Below, in pieces: positions 52,921-62,096 of a stretch of 64,000 bases of DNA. The translations under genes and the position numbers were made by a program. The stretch comes from Cognatishimia sp. 1_MG-2023 (GTDB lineage Bacteria > Pseudomonadota > Alphaproteobacteria > Rhodobacterales > Rhodobacteraceae), in contig NZ_JAUORX010000002.1 of the NCBI RefSeq assembly GCF_030548175.1, positions 400,553 through 464,552 of the forward strand, read 5' to 3'. Positions within the stretch are counted from its first letter, which is position 1. The number at the start of each line of letters is the position of its first letter. Under the pieces are notes generated by a model. The model was not told where the DNA came from. It saw only the letters and a list, made by a program, of their open reading frames with translations, and did not search any database.

Positions 52921-52970
52921 CTTGGGGCGCTGCCCCAAACCCCGAGGTATTTGGATCAAGAAAAAGCAGG
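52921..52970 (+). repeat. dispersed 3'-end repeat, type A
   Basis: TTGGGGCGCTGCCCCAA followed by CCCCGAGGTATTTGGATCAA and GAAAAAGCAGG, directly after the cobT stop. It faces an inverted type B copy 17 bases away. Confidence 0.85.
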
Positions 52971-52987
52971 CAAAAGTGGGCCTGTCT

Positions 52988-53052
52988 TCACCTTTCCCAA
53001 AATACTCCGGGGGGAATGGCGAAACGTAGTTTCGGCAGGGGGGCAGCGCCCC
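52988..53052 (-). repeat. dispersed 3'-end repeat, type B, inverted
   Basis: Read on the plus strand: TCACCTTTCCCAAAATACTC, CGGGGGG, a CGAAACGTAGTTTCG hairpin and GGGGGGCAGCGCCCCC. It abuts the stop of the antiporter gene. Confidence 0.85.
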
Positions 53053-53053
53053 C

Positions 53054-54928
53054 TTATTCCGCAGCCTCATTCTTTTCCAGCGCGGCAAGCAATGAAGTCC
53101 CAAGCTCTTCTTCCAGCTCTTTTGCGCGATCAATATAGGCTTGGTTCTCTGCCGATGGGATCGCAGGATCCCAAAGTTGGGCCAGTTCCCGCACGCCTTC
53201 GCGGTCGTGATGGAAAAACGTCTGTTCCGAAATGGCAGCTTCGTAATCTGTCAGGCCCATGTTTTCTAACACATAGCGTCCCGCCCGTAGCGAGCTGTCA
53301 AACATCTCGCGGACAATGTCATTTGCCCCAGCTTGATACAGCCGGAACACATGGCCACGGTCACGAGCGCGGGCAACAATATGCAGATTTGGGCGCGCAC
53401 GGCGGGCTTGGGCGACAAGTTTGACCGCTGAATTTGGATCATCCACTGCAACCACCAAGACCTTGGCGCTTTTCAATCCAGCCGCTTCCAGCAATTCCGG
53501 ACGGGTTGGATCACCAAAGAAACCTTTGATACCAAAGCGGCGCATGCTTTCGATGGCTTTTAGGTCGTGGTCCAATACCACCGTTTGAAAGCCTGAGGCA
53601 CGGACAAGGCGATTCACCACCTGACCAAATCGGCCGATACCCGCGATGATCACTGGCCCTTGTTCATCAATTTCGTCGGGTGCGCGTTGATCTTCTGGGT
53701 CGCCAAGACGGTGCGAAACATAGTCGTAAAGTATGAACAGCAGCGGGGTGATCAGCATCGATAAAGCCACCACCAGTAGCAGTTCTTCGGCCAAGGCGCG
53801 TGGCAGCACATTGGTTTGCAAGGCAAATGAGATCAAGACAAAGCCGAACTCCCCCGCTTGTGCCAGTCCAAGTGCAAACAGCCATTGCCCCCGTTTCCGC
53901 AGCTTAAACGCATAGCCCAGAATGCAGAGGATTGATGCTTTGATCGCGATCACAGCCACCGTCATGCCAAGGATATTCAAGGGATCGCCAAACAGCGTTA
54001 AGAAATCAATCTGTGCCCCAACGGTGATGAAAAACAGCCCCAACAAAAGCCCCTTAAAGGGTTCGATATCGCTCTCTAGTTCGTGGCGGAATTCGCTATT
54101 GGCCAGCAAGACGCCCGCCAAGAATGTGCCCAAAGCGGGGGATAGGCCGACAAGGCTCATCAAGAAGGCAATGCCGATCACAATCATTAGGGCCGTCGCG
54201 GTATACATCTCGCGCAGCCGTGCGGTGTGGATAAAGCGAAACAGCGGTTGGAACAGATACAGCCCTGCAAGCACAACCGCCAAGACCGCGCCTAATGTCA
54301 CAAGGGTCACGCCCCAACCGGGTAGCCCTTCGACCAAGGACATCGCTGCGTGGCCATGGTCATTGGCATCTGACAGTTGGATGGACCCATCCGCTGCAAG
54401 CGACGGCACAAGCGGCAGCGCCAATAGCGGCAGCAAGGCCAGCATCGGGATCACCGCAATATCCTGTGTCAGTAACACGGCAAAGGTGGATCGCCCGCCG
54501 GCCGTCTGCATCAGCCCCTTTTCAGACAGGGTTTGCAGCACAATCGCCGTCGAACTCAGTGCAAAGATCAGGCCCACCGCCAGCGAAATACTCCAGACAT
54601 AGCCCAGCCACATCATGCCCGCCATGATCGCCGTTGTCGTCAAGGTGATCTGTAATCCGCCCAGACCAATCAACTTATGTCGCATGTCCCACAGCGCCCG
54701 TGGGTCCATCTCAAGCCCAATCAGGAACAGCATCATCACCACGCCAAACTCAGCAAAATGCTGTAGGTCAGCGGTTTCGGATGATCCAACCAATCCCAAG
54801 ATCGGCCCGATGATAACCCCAGCCATCAAGTAACCAAGCACGGACCCCAGCCCAAGCCGTGCCGCAATCGGTACAGCTACGACTGCAGCAACCAGATAAA
54901 TCGAGGCTTGAAATAAAAATCCGTCCAT
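53054..54928 (-). CDS. CPA2-family cation:proton antiporter with RCK domain
   Basis: A 624-residue KefB/C-type protein. About twelve helices cover residues 1-390 (LGSVLGYLMAGVIIGPILGL, VGLIFALSSTAIVLQTLSEK, GTFLAGVLLANSEFRHELE). The TrkA-N (RCK) domain begins at GPVIIAGIGRFGQVVNRLVR (about residue 417) with NAD-binding and an FGDPTRPELLEAAG segment. It probably exchanges K+ or Na+ for H+; the gating ligand is unclear. Single gene. Confidence 0.88.
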   Translation of the reverse strand: MDGFLFQASIYLVAAVVAVPIAARLGLGSVLGYLMAGVIIGPILGLVGSSETADLQHFAEFGVVMMLFLIGLEMDPRALWDMRHKLIGLGGLQITLTTTAIMAGMMWLGYVWSISLAVGLIFALSSTAIVLQTLSEKGLMQTAGGRSTFAVLLTQDIAVIPMLALLPLLALPLVPSLAADGSIQLSDANDHGHAAMSLVEGLPGWGVTLVTLGAVLAVVLAGLYLFQPLFRFIHTARLREMYTATALMIVIGIAFLMSLVGLSPALGTFLAGVLLANSEFRHELESDIEPFKGLLLGLFFITVGAQIDFLTLFGDPLNILGMTVAVIAIKASILCILGYAFKLRKRGQWLFALGLAQAGEFGFVLISFALQTNVLPRALAEELLLVVALSMLITPLLFILYDYVSHRLGDPEDQRAPDEIDEQGPVIIAGIGRFGQVVNRLVRASGFQTVVLDHDLKAIESMRRFGIKGFFGDPTRPELLEAAGLKSAKVLVVAVDDPNSAVKLVAQARRARPNLHIVARARDRGHVFRLYQAGANDIVREMFDSSLRAGRYVLENMGLTDYEAAISEQTFFHHDREGVRELAQLWDPAIPSAENQAYIDRAKELEEELGTSLLAALEKNEAAE

Positions 54929-54948
54929 TAGAGCTCCTTAAACGTGGC

Positions 54949-55404
54949 TTAGGTGGGTAGGGGGGCGTCGTGTTTGAATTGATCCATCACGATTTGGCTT
55001 TGAACGCGGCTGACTGCGGAATGCGGTAACAAGATCTCGTGGATCAAGGTGTTAAGTGCCTGTAAATCCAGGCAAAACACCCGCAGCATATAATCCGCAT
55101 CCCCAGTCAATGTCCAAGCGCTGATCACCTCGGGGCGGGTGCCGATCAACCGCGCAAAGCTTTTGGCCTGGTCCGGTCCGTGCGTGCCCAATTGCACCTG
55201 AACAAAGGCCTGCACCGACAGGCCTAACCGCGTTGGGTCAAGCTTTGCCGCATAGCTTTTGATAAAACCCTCGGTCTCTAGCCGTTGCCGCCGACGCCCA
55301 GCTTGGCTTGGCGACAGGTGCAGCAATTCACCCAGTTGTTGGGCTGTCAGATGGGCATCATTCTGCAAAGCGGACAATAAGCGTTTGTCCATTTCATCCA
55401 GCAT
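54949..55404 (-). CDS. Lrp/AsnC-family regulator
   Basis: A 151-residue regulator: helix-turn-helix LTAQQLGELLHLSPSQAGRR with RRQRLETEGFIKSYAA, then the RAM domain (PEVISAWTLTGDADYMLRVF). It is divergent from the hydroxyphenylpyruvate dioxygenase gene, a usual arrangement for tyrosine catabolism regulators. The 143-base gap has AT-rich repeats around TTTTGCAAAA and ATTTTGCGCAAA (55455-55490) that are candidate sites. Effector probably an aromatic amino acid (inference). Confidence 0.87.
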   Translation of the reverse strand: MLDEMDKRLLSALQNDAHLTAQQLGELLHLSPSQAGRRRQRLETEGFIKSYAAKLDPTRLGLSVQAFVQVQLGTHGPDQAKSFARLIGTRPEVISAWTLTGDADYMLRVFCLDLQALNTLIHEILLPHSAVSRVQSQIVMDQFKHDAPLPT

Positions 55405-55547
55405 TGTGCGAAAACTCCGCGCGAAAATAGGTAATTGCGTTAATCATACGCGAATTTTTGCAAAATGACACCCAATTTTGCGCAAACACCGCCTGCGGGC
55501 AGGCGTATCTTTGTCATAGGACACACTCACACGAACAGGAGCACCCA

Positions 55548-56645
55548 ATGGGTCCCTTCCCACATGACGCGCCACGCGCGGAAATCTCTGATTTTAACCC
55601 AGCCGGAACCGATGGTTTTGAATTCGTAGAATTCGCCCATCCAAACCCCGAAGAGCTGCGCGAGCTGTTTGCGCGCATGGGGTATACCCACACCGCCAAC
55701 CACAAATCCAAAGCGATCGAGCTTTGGCAGCAAGGCGACATCACCTACATTCTGAACAACGAGCCGAACAGCTTTGCGCTGCGCTTTGTCGAAGAACACG
55801 GCCCTTGCGCCCCCTCTATGGGCTGGCGCGTGGTGGATGCGCAAAAGGCGTTTGAACATGCGGTGTCCAAAGGGGCAGAGCCGTATACCGCAGACGACAA
55901 AACACTGGCTTGGCCTGCGATCAAAGGCATCGGTGGCTCGCTGATCTATTTCACAGATCAGTATTTTGACAGCTCGCCGTTTAACGAAGAATTTGACTGG
56001 ATCACCCAGTCCAAACCAGAAGGCGATGGGTTCTTCTACCTCGATCACCTGACCCACAACGTGTTCAAAGGGAACATGGACAAGTGGTTCAAATTCTACG
56101 GCGATTTGTTCAACTTCCGTGAAATCCGTTTCTTTGACATCGAAGGCAAGTTCACCGGCCTTCTGTCCCGCGCGTTGACCAGCCCATGCGGCAAAATCCG
56201 TATTCCAATCAACGAAGACCGTGGTGAAACCGGCCAGATCGTTGCATATCTGAAAAAGTACAAAGGCGAAGGCATTCAGCACATCGCCGTTGGCTCCGAT
56301 GACATCTACAAATCCGTAGATACCATTGCCGACAAAGGTGTGAAATTCATGCCTGGCCCACCAGAGACCTATTACGCGCTCTCCAAAGACCGTGTAGTGG
56401 GGCATGACGAGCCACTGGATCGCATGATGAAACACGGCATCCTGATTGATGGCGAAGGCGTGGTAGACGGTGGTGAAACCAAGATCCTTCTACAGATCTT
56501 TTCAAAAACCGTGATCGGTCCGATCTTCTTTGAATTCATCCAACGCAAAGGCGACGATGGCTTTGGCGAGGGCAACTTCAAAGCGCTGTTTGAATCCATC
56601 GAACAAGAGCAAATCGACAACGGCGAAATCCAAGCCGCTGAATAA
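55548..56645 (+). CDS. hpd: 4-hydroxyphenylpyruvate dioxygenase
   Basis: A 365-residue enzyme with the vicinal oxygen chelate fold. Iron ligands are His167 (FFYLDHLTHN), His245 (IQHIAVGS) and Glu329 (FFEFIQRKGD). It turns 4-hydroxyphenylpyruvate into homogentisate in tyrosine degradation. The ATG at 55548 has AGGAG 7 bases upstream. The rest of the pathway is not in the window. Divergent Lrp regulator. Confidence 0.93.
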   Translation: MGPFPHDAPRAEISDFNPAGTDGFEFVEFAHPNPEELRELFARMGYTHTANHKSKAIELWQQGDITYILNNEPNSFALRFVEEHGPCAPSMGWRVVDAQKAFEHAVSKGAEPYTADDKTLAWPAIKGIGGSLIYFTDQYFDSSPFNEEFDWITQSKPEGDGFFYLDHLTHNVFKGNMDKWFKFYGDLFNFREIRFFDIEGKFTGLLSRALTSPCGKIRIPINEDRGETGQIVAYLKKYKGEGIQHIAVGSDDIYKSVDTIADKGVKFMPGPPETYYALSKDRVVGHDEPLDRMMKHGILIDGEGVVDGGETKILLQIFSKTVIGPIFFEFIQRKGDDGFGEGNFKALFESIEQEQIDNGEIQAAE

Positions 56646-56778
56646 GACGGTCGGGGTGGCGTTTGGCGTCACCCCACCACATTTCTGTGCGGGAATGTTT
56701 ATTTTAATATTCCCTTAATGATTGTGCTGTGGCAGATTTCCGCGGAGTTTATTTAATTCCATTCGGATACCCGTATTA

Positions 56779-57561
56779 ATGAAAAACCTAATTAAATCCG
56801 CCGGTAAGGCGTATTTCCGTGCACGTGGCCACTATCCATCGAAAATCCAAGGCCGCAGCGTCCGTGTTGATCCCTACCACATCGCCTTTTGGCGCGCAGT
56901 TGCCAAGGACCGTTGGGAAACCTCAACCTTTGACGTCATCAGTCGCTACCTGACCCCAGAATCCACTTACATCGATGTCGGCGCTTGGATTGGCCCGACT
57001 GTTCTGCATGCGGCACAGCAGTGCAAAACCGTCTATTGCTTTGAACCAGACCCAACAGCGCTGCGGCACTTGAATTGGAACATCGAACTGAACAAATTGC
57101 GCAACGTGAACGTTTTTGGCGCAGCCCTCGCAGCAAACGGCGGTATGTTCCAAATGGCCAGCTTTGGTGGTGAAGCGGGCGACAGCATGACCAGCTTGCT
57201 GCAAACCGAGTCAGAACATTTCATCAAGGTTCTTGCGCTGACATGGCAAGACTTCTTGGCTGATGCTCAAATTGAAGACTTTGATTTGATCAAGGTCGAT
57301 GTCGAAGGGGCGGAGTTCGGTTTGATCCCAACCATGGTCGACGAGTTGAAGGAAAAGAAACCCGCGCTCTTTCTTTCCACCCACGCTCCGTATCTGCCAA
57401 CCGAAGATCGCCAAGCGGGGATGGCTGCATTGGTTGATGCCCTGTCATTCTATCCATTGGTGTTTGACGAGTTCCTAAACCCAATTGACCCAGAAGAGAT
57501 CAAAACCGCCGAAGCCGCCAATGCCTTTGGTACGTATCTTTTCACATTCGAGGAAAAGTAA
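56779..57561 (+). CDS. FkbM-family methyltransferase
   Basis: A 260-residue SAM-dependent methyltransferase. YIDVGAWIGPTVLHAAQQ is the SAM motif (about residues 55-72), YCFEPDPTALRHLNWNIELN the acidic strand, and DLIKVDVEGAEFGLI the FkbM signature. FkbM proteins O-methylate sugars or polyketides; the substrate here is unknown. I chose ATG 56779 over the longer frame because it matches the usual N-terminus. Followed by a small GC hairpin and then the second 38-bp inverted-repeat unit. Confidence 0.8.
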   Translation: MKNLIKSAGKAYFRARGHYPSKIQGRSVRVDPYHIAFWRAVAKDRWETSTFDVISRYLTPESTYIDVGAWIGPTVLHAAQQCKTVYCFEPDPTALRHLNWNIELNKLRNVNVFGAALAANGGMFQMASFGGEAGDSMTSLLQTESEHFIKVLALTWQDFLADAQIEDFDLIKVDVEGAEFGLIPTMVDELKEKKPALFLSTHAPYLPTEDRQAGMAALVDALSFYPLVFDEFLNPIDPEEIKTAEAANAFGTYLFTFEEK

Positions 57562-57597
57562 TAGGTGCGCGGCGGCTTTGGTCGCCGCATCATCCCG

Positions 57598-57635
57598 CGA
57601 ATCGTACGTTTCGCGCATTGAAACGTACGAAGTTC
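57598..57635. repeat. 38-bp inverted-repeat unit, copy 2
   Basis: TCGTACGTTTC and GAAACGTACGA around a seven-base spacer (GCGCATT), in opposite orientation to the unit at 17449-17486. It lies between two convergent genes (stops at 57561 and 57665), the same type of position as copy 1. Confidence 0.75.
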
Positions 57636-57664
57636 AACTTTGCAAAATGTTAAGATAGCGGGCG

Positions 57665-59803
57665 TTAGCCCTTTGGCATCTTCAAAACGAGGCTGCGCTT
57701 GTTCTTAACGTAGCGCAATTCGCTGGTGCTGATTGCTGCGACTTTGCCGCCGTCGATCCGGTCTCCGACCTTCACTTTCTTATAGCGCCCGTTGGACATC
57801 CGCACCAAAGCACGGCGATTGCTGTTTGCCCCGTAGACGCCTATCAGGTTGATTTTACGCAGGTTTATCGCGTTGTCCTGCGTCGCATTCCGCGCAACAG
57901 AGGCCGTTGTCGGGATGGTTGGGGCAAGCCGCTGAGTGCTTGGAACCGCGACGGAGGCGAGGCGTTCCTGTGTTTTTTCAACTGTTTTGCTGAAATTCTT
58001 AGGGCGAACCTTAGGTTTCAAACTCGACAAAACCGCCTGATCCGTCGCACTCCGAACCGCGTCATCCGTTGCTGCACGAATAATATCGGGATCAATCGAA
58101 GCAATTTGCACCTCACGTACAGGACGCACGCGCGGACGGATTTTTGCGATCTCTGATAGGGTGCTTCCACCTAGGGTAACACGTTGGTTTTGATCAGTTA
58201 AATTGCTTGGACGTAGGCGCGGTCGGAACTGTGCGAACTCTGGATTTGGCACGGTAAGAACTGGCGTTTCGGCAACCTCAGCCACTTCTGCACGCACCGG
58301 AATAGCGGGTGGAACAGACGCAGGTTTTCCAAGGAACACCAACACACCCTCTGGCGAAACAGCACCTTCGGCTGTCGCAACCACCAGTCCGCGTTCGTCC
58401 AGCGTGATTTTGATGTCAGCTGGAACCGGATCGTTTTGAGATTCTATTGTGGAATCAATGCCATAGCTTTCAGTCGAGGGCAGGGCGATCGCATCATGTG
58501 TCGCCTGCGTTGTCTCAAAAGAGCCTAGATAGATACCATCTGCATTTTCAGATCCCGGCGTGGACGGCTGCTCAGGCGCGCGATCCCAAATGCCCGTCGC
58601 AGCATAAAACGCCTCACCCGACAATTGCGGTTCAGCAGCTTCAAGAACGGGATCCAACAAAATACCTTCGTTGCCGTCCAACGCTTCGATTTCAGCGGTA
58701 TCCGTGATTGTGCCCGCTGACGTCGGGCTCAGCGGCTCAACCGCCAATTCTTGTGTTGGGTCCGCTAGGACAGCGACGTCTGCTGCCTCATCAGTTGACG
58801 AAAAGAACCCTGCAACGCTGGATTCGGATGTAAAAGACGCCCATATCGCGACACCGGCTAAGAACAATAGCAGCAGTGCGACCAAGATAAGGCCGAGGTA
58901 TTTTGGCTTGCCTCGGACAGGAGCCTCGGTTTCGGCAACTGCTTTTTCTTCTTCTCTTGCTTCGGAAAATTGTCCCTCGACATCAATAGTTTGCACCCGA
59001 GATACACCGCGGACGCGTGTGATTTTCGGTGCTTCAGGGCGCGGTTTCATTCCGGCAATCAAAGTTGCAGGGTCAAATCGTGTTTCTTGCTGGCTGACCT
59101 GCGAAGGTGCGGGTGCATCGCCTATCGCGCCATCACTTGCGCCAACGATGCCGCGCTGTGCGCCAGGTAACTTGACGCTGCCATCCGCCATTTCATCAGC
59201 GGATAAGCTACGGGAGGTCGCAAAGGGCGGTGGTGGTTCTGACGGTGTTGGCGCAGGCACGGGTCCTTCAGACACAACCGCAACTGCCAAATCATCTGGG
59301 CCCAATGCATCAGGCGCTTCCACCAGCTCTGGTGCGACCTTGGTTGGGCCGAAATAGGGCTCGCCAACAAATTGGCCATCGTCAGGAACAGCAACAAAAC
59401 AAACGGGGTGGAACCCATGTTCTGTCGCGAAATCTTCTGCTTCGCCAAGGGTTTCACGCGCGACCGCGGCTACTGATATGCCTGTATCGCTTTCGATGTA
59501 GTCAAAGGACAATTCATCAATTTGATAGGGCGTCGCGTCCAGCAATGCCGCTTTTACTGCGGCATCAACATCACCCGAAGCAGGTGGAAGCGTGAGGAAC
59601 TTGATCTGATCGTTTGGTAGGATGATCTTGCAAAGTGCATCACCGCCTGCGTGATCCTCACCCTTTTTGCGCAATGCCGCCAAGGCACCATCTAGATCGG
59701 CGTGTTCTAATGGCACATCGCCTATCAGGTGCCAGCCCTCTGGGACGCGGCACATAAGCTTGATGCCATCAAAGGAGAGGGACAGCGCGAAATCGGGTTT
59801 CAT
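57665..59803 (-). CDS. large membrane-anchored protein with GspL/PilM-like and PilP-like ends (uncertain)
   Basis: A 712-residue protein I cannot name. Residues 1-150 (FALSLSFDGIKLMCRVPEGW, KFLTLPPASGDVDAAVKAAL, LDATPYQIDELSFDYIESDT) resemble the actin-like fold start of GspL/PilM proteins. A Pro/Glu/Ala linker follows, then one membrane helix (YLGLILVALLLLFLAGVAIW, about residues 303-322). A long repetitive outer region leads to NLIGVYGANSNRRALVRMSN and GRYKKVKVGDRIDGGKVAAI, like the PilP/GspC homology domain. No other pilus or type II secretion gene is here. The domain reading is inference; the single-helix topology is seen. Confidence 0.55.
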   Translation of the reverse strand: MKPDFALSLSFDGIKLMCRVPEGWHLIGDVPLEHADLDGALAALRKKGEDHAGGDALCKIILPNDQIKFLTLPPASGDVDAAVKAALLDATPYQIDELSFDYIESDTGISVAAVARETLGEAEDFATEHGFHPVCFVAVPDDGQFVGEPYFGPTKVAPELVEAPDALGPDDLAVAVVSEGPVPAPTPSEPPPPFATSRSLSADEMADGSVKLPGAQRGIVGASDGAIGDAPAPSQVSQQETRFDPATLIAGMKPRPEAPKITRVRGVSRVQTIDVEGQFSEAREEEKAVAETEAPVRGKPKYLGLILVALLLLFLAGVAIWASFTSESSVAGFFSSTDEAADVAVLADPTQELAVEPLSPTSAGTITDTAEIEALDGNEGILLDPVLEAAEPQLSGEAFYAATGIWDRAPEQPSTPGSENADGIYLGSFETTQATHDAIALPSTESYGIDSTIESQNDPVPADIKITLDERGLVVATAEGAVSPEGVLVFLGKPASVPPAIPVRAEVAEVAETPVLTVPNPEFAQFRPRLRPSNLTDQNQRVTLGGSTLSEIAKIRPRVRPVREVQIASIDPDIIRAATDDAVRSATDQAVLSSLKPKVRPKNFSKTVEKTQERLASVAVPSTQRLAPTIPTTASVARNATQDNAINLRKINLIGVYGANSNRRALVRMSNGRYKKVKVGDRIDGGKVAAISTSELRYVKNKRSLVLKMPKG

Positions 59804-59966
59804 ATATCGGCTCTAACATTCTGGTGTGACGGGAAAAAGTCCCGCCGGAATTGCCGTAGTTTTATAGCAGGTTTTCGCTCAGGGGAAGAAAAAGCCCAGC
59901 CTCCCCGCGCAATTAGCGATGTATGCTCTTAGATTGAGACCAGCAGACAACCGCAAGGAGCAGAAT

Positions 59967-60653
59967 ATGCGCGTTTTCAAGAGGATCGTTTTGGTGGCCG
60001 CCCTTATGGTGCCCGCAATCGCCCAAGCCGGTGAAATCGTGGTGCAGGGCCGTGGAACGGTTGAGCAAGCCCCTGATATGGCAGTTATTTCGCTGGGCGC
60101 ACGGTTTCAGGCGCATACCGCCCGCGAGGCGTTAGAGGAAGTGAACAAGCGTACCCAAGCTGCATTTACGGTTGTCGAAAAGCTGGGAGTTGAGCCGCGG
60201 GATATGCAAACTGGCAACCTGTACCTCAATCCGATTTGGGATCATGGGTCCAATCAGAATGAAGTCGCCCGGATTCGCGGCTATGAGGCGGGAAATCAAG
60301 TGACCATCCGCATCCGCGATCTATCGGTTCTGGGGTCAGCCTTGGATGAAATGGTCACCAAGGGCGCAAATGTATTTAATGGTCTTAGCTTTGCCTTGCA
60401 GGACCCAACCGATGCTTTGGCAGAGGCGCGGCGCAAAGCGGTGCAAGATGCCCGTGCCAAGGCAGAGCTTTATGCCGGTGCCGCTGGTGTTGCACTTGGC
60501 CCGGTTATTTCAATCAATGAAACCAATGTAGCACCTCCGCGCCCAAGGTTCATGGCGCGGGCAGAGATGGCCATGGATGCGGGCGTTCCCGTCGCACCGG
60601 GCGAACTAAGCACGCAAGCGACTATTACAATTGTCTATGAGATTGCAGAATAA
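59967..60653 (+). CDS. SIMPL-domain (DUF541) periplasmic protein
   Basis: A 228-residue exported protein. The ATG at 59967 has AAGGAG upstream and opens a signal peptide (MRVFKRIVLVAALMVPAIAQ). EIVVQGRGTVEQAPDMAVIS is the SIMPL N-terminus, and the Ala-rich helix AEARRKAVQDARAKAELYAG and the end ATITIVYEI complete the domain. Homologues are linked to oxidative stress tolerance (YggE) and membrane stability; the mechanism is unclear. Confidence 0.87.
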   Translation: MRVFKRIVLVAALMVPAIAQAGEIVVQGRGTVEQAPDMAVISLGARFQAHTAREALEEVNKRTQAAFTVVEKLGVEPRDMQTGNLYLNPIWDHGSNQNEVARIRGYEAGNQVTIRIRDLSVLGSALDEMVTKGANVFNGLSFALQDPTDALAEARRKAVQDARAKAELYAGAAGVALGPVISINETNVAPPRPRFMARAEMAMDAGVPVAPGELSTQATITIVYEIAE

Positions 60654-60679
60654 GAACGTCGCAGATGACTGAAACGCAA

Positions 60680-60708
60680 AGAGCCGCCCAAAGGGGCGGC
60701 TCTTATTT
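60680..60708. terminator. bidirectional terminator between SIMPL gene and metY
   Basis: AGAGCCGCCC and GGGCGGCTCT pair around AAAG, followed by TATTTCAT on the plus strand. It serves the convergent genes ending at 60653 and 60724. Confidence 0.85.
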
Positions 60709-60723
60709 CATATATACAGCGAC

Positions 60724-62016
60724 TTACGCAGTGGCTTTGGCCAACGCTTGGTCTAAATCGTTGATGATGTCCGCTGGATCTTCGATACCGATAGACACAC
60801 GCACAACGTTCGGGCTCGCACCTGCGGCCTCTTGCTGTTCTGGTGTCAGCTGACGGTGGGTTGTTGACGCCGAGTGAATGATCAAAGACCGCGTATCACC
60901 CAAGTTCGCAACATGGCTGAACAGATCAAGGCTATCCACCAGTTTCACACAGGCGTCGTAGCCGCCTTTGACCGCAAAGGTGAACAAAGCACCCGCGCCC
61001 TTCGGGCAGATATTCTCGATACGGTTGTAATATGGCGAAGACGGCAGACCCGCATAGGTCACGTAGTCAATGCGATCGTCTTTCTCTAGCCAATCCGCAA
61101 CGATCTTGGCGTTTTCCACGTGCTTTTGCATCCGCAAAGACAGGGTTTCGATCCCCATCAATGTATAATGCGCGCCCTGTGGGTTCATTGTCATGCCCAA
61201 GTCACGCAAACCAATCGCGATACTGTGGAAGGTAAAGGCCATTGGGCCGAGAGCCTCGCCGAAGGTCAGGCCGTGATAGGCTGGTTCTGGCTGTGACAAG
61301 GATGGAAATTTGTCGTTCTGCATCCAGTCAAACTTGCCGCTGTCCACAACGCAACCGCCGGTGACTGTGCCATTGCCGGTCAGGTATTTGGTGGTGGAGT
61401 GCACAACCAAGGTCGCGCCGTGTTTGATTGGGTTGCATAGATAAGGTGTCGCCGAGGTGTTATCCACGATCAGTGGAATGCCTGCCGCATCTGAAATCGC
61501 TGAAATCGCATCCAGATCGGTGATGTAGCCACCCGGGTTCGCGATTGACTCGCAGAACACCGCGCGGGTGTTTTCATCAATGGCCGCTTTCACAGCTGCT
61601 TCGTCGTCAAAATCGACGAACTTCGCGGACCAGCCAAAACGTTTGATGGTTTGGCTAAACTGGGTGACCGTACCGCCATATAGACGTGTGGACGCAACCA
61701 CGTTGCAGCCCGGCTGCATCAGCGGGAACAGCGCCATGATCTGTGCTGCGTGGCCGGAAGAACAGCAAACCGCGCCAGCGCCACCTTCTAATGTCGCGAT
61801 ACGCTCTTGCAGAACGGCAACGGTTGGGTTTGTCAGGCGTGAATAGATAAAACCCACTTCGGCCAAGTTAAACAATGCGGCCGCATGATCCGCGTCGCGG
61901 AATTCATAGGCTGTTGTTTGATAGATTGGCGTCTGTCGCGCGCCGGTTGCCGGGTCAGGCGAAGCGCCCGCGTGAATTTGCAGTGTGTCAAAGCCAAGTG
62001 CTGGAGCGTCAGACAT
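60724..62016 (-). CDS. metY: O-acetylhomoserine sulfhydrylase (MetY type)
   Basis: A 430-residue PLP enzyme of the Cys/Met-metabolism family. FDTLQIHAGASPDPATGARQ and TPIYQTTAYEF are typical MetY starts, YSRLTNPT binds the phosphate, and the PLP Lys is in HSTTKYLTGNG (about residue 210). It makes homocysteine from O-acetylhomoserine and sulfide. The 80-base upstream gap was checked for a SAM riboswitch; only fragments of resemblance are found. Single gene. Confidence 0.92.
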   Translation of the reverse strand: MSDAPALGFDTLQIHAGASPDPATGARQTPIYQTTAYEFRDADHAAALFNLAEVGFIYSRLTNPTVAVLQERIATLEGGAGAVCCSSGHAAQIMALFPLMQPGCNVVASTRLYGGTVTQFSQTIKRFGWSAKFVDFDDEAAVKAAIDENTRAVFCESIANPGGYITDLDAISAISDAAGIPLIVDNTSATPYLCNPIKHGATLVVHSTTKYLTGNGTVTGGCVVDSGKFDWMQNDKFPSLSQPEPAYHGLTFGEALGPMAFTFHSIAIGLRDLGMTMNPQGAHYTLMGIETLSLRMQKHVENAKIVADWLEKDDRIDYVTYAGLPSSPYYNRIENICPKGAGALFTFAVKGGYDACVKLVDSLDLFSHVANLGDTRSLIIHSASTTHRQLTPEQQEAAGASPNVVRVSIGIEDPADIINDLDQALAKATA

Positions 62017-62096
62017 TTTGTCCTCCCAAAATGATAGTTGGGAAATGTGTAGGCTTGCTTTGCAGATGTTTCAATCAAAACACGTAAAACGCGGCA

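Noticed and set aside
62017..62096. Possible SAM-II or SAM-V riboswitch upstream of metY
   Set aside because: TGATT and CTGCAA-like segments are present, but the closing stem is only about four pairs and the conserved GCTAAA is missing.
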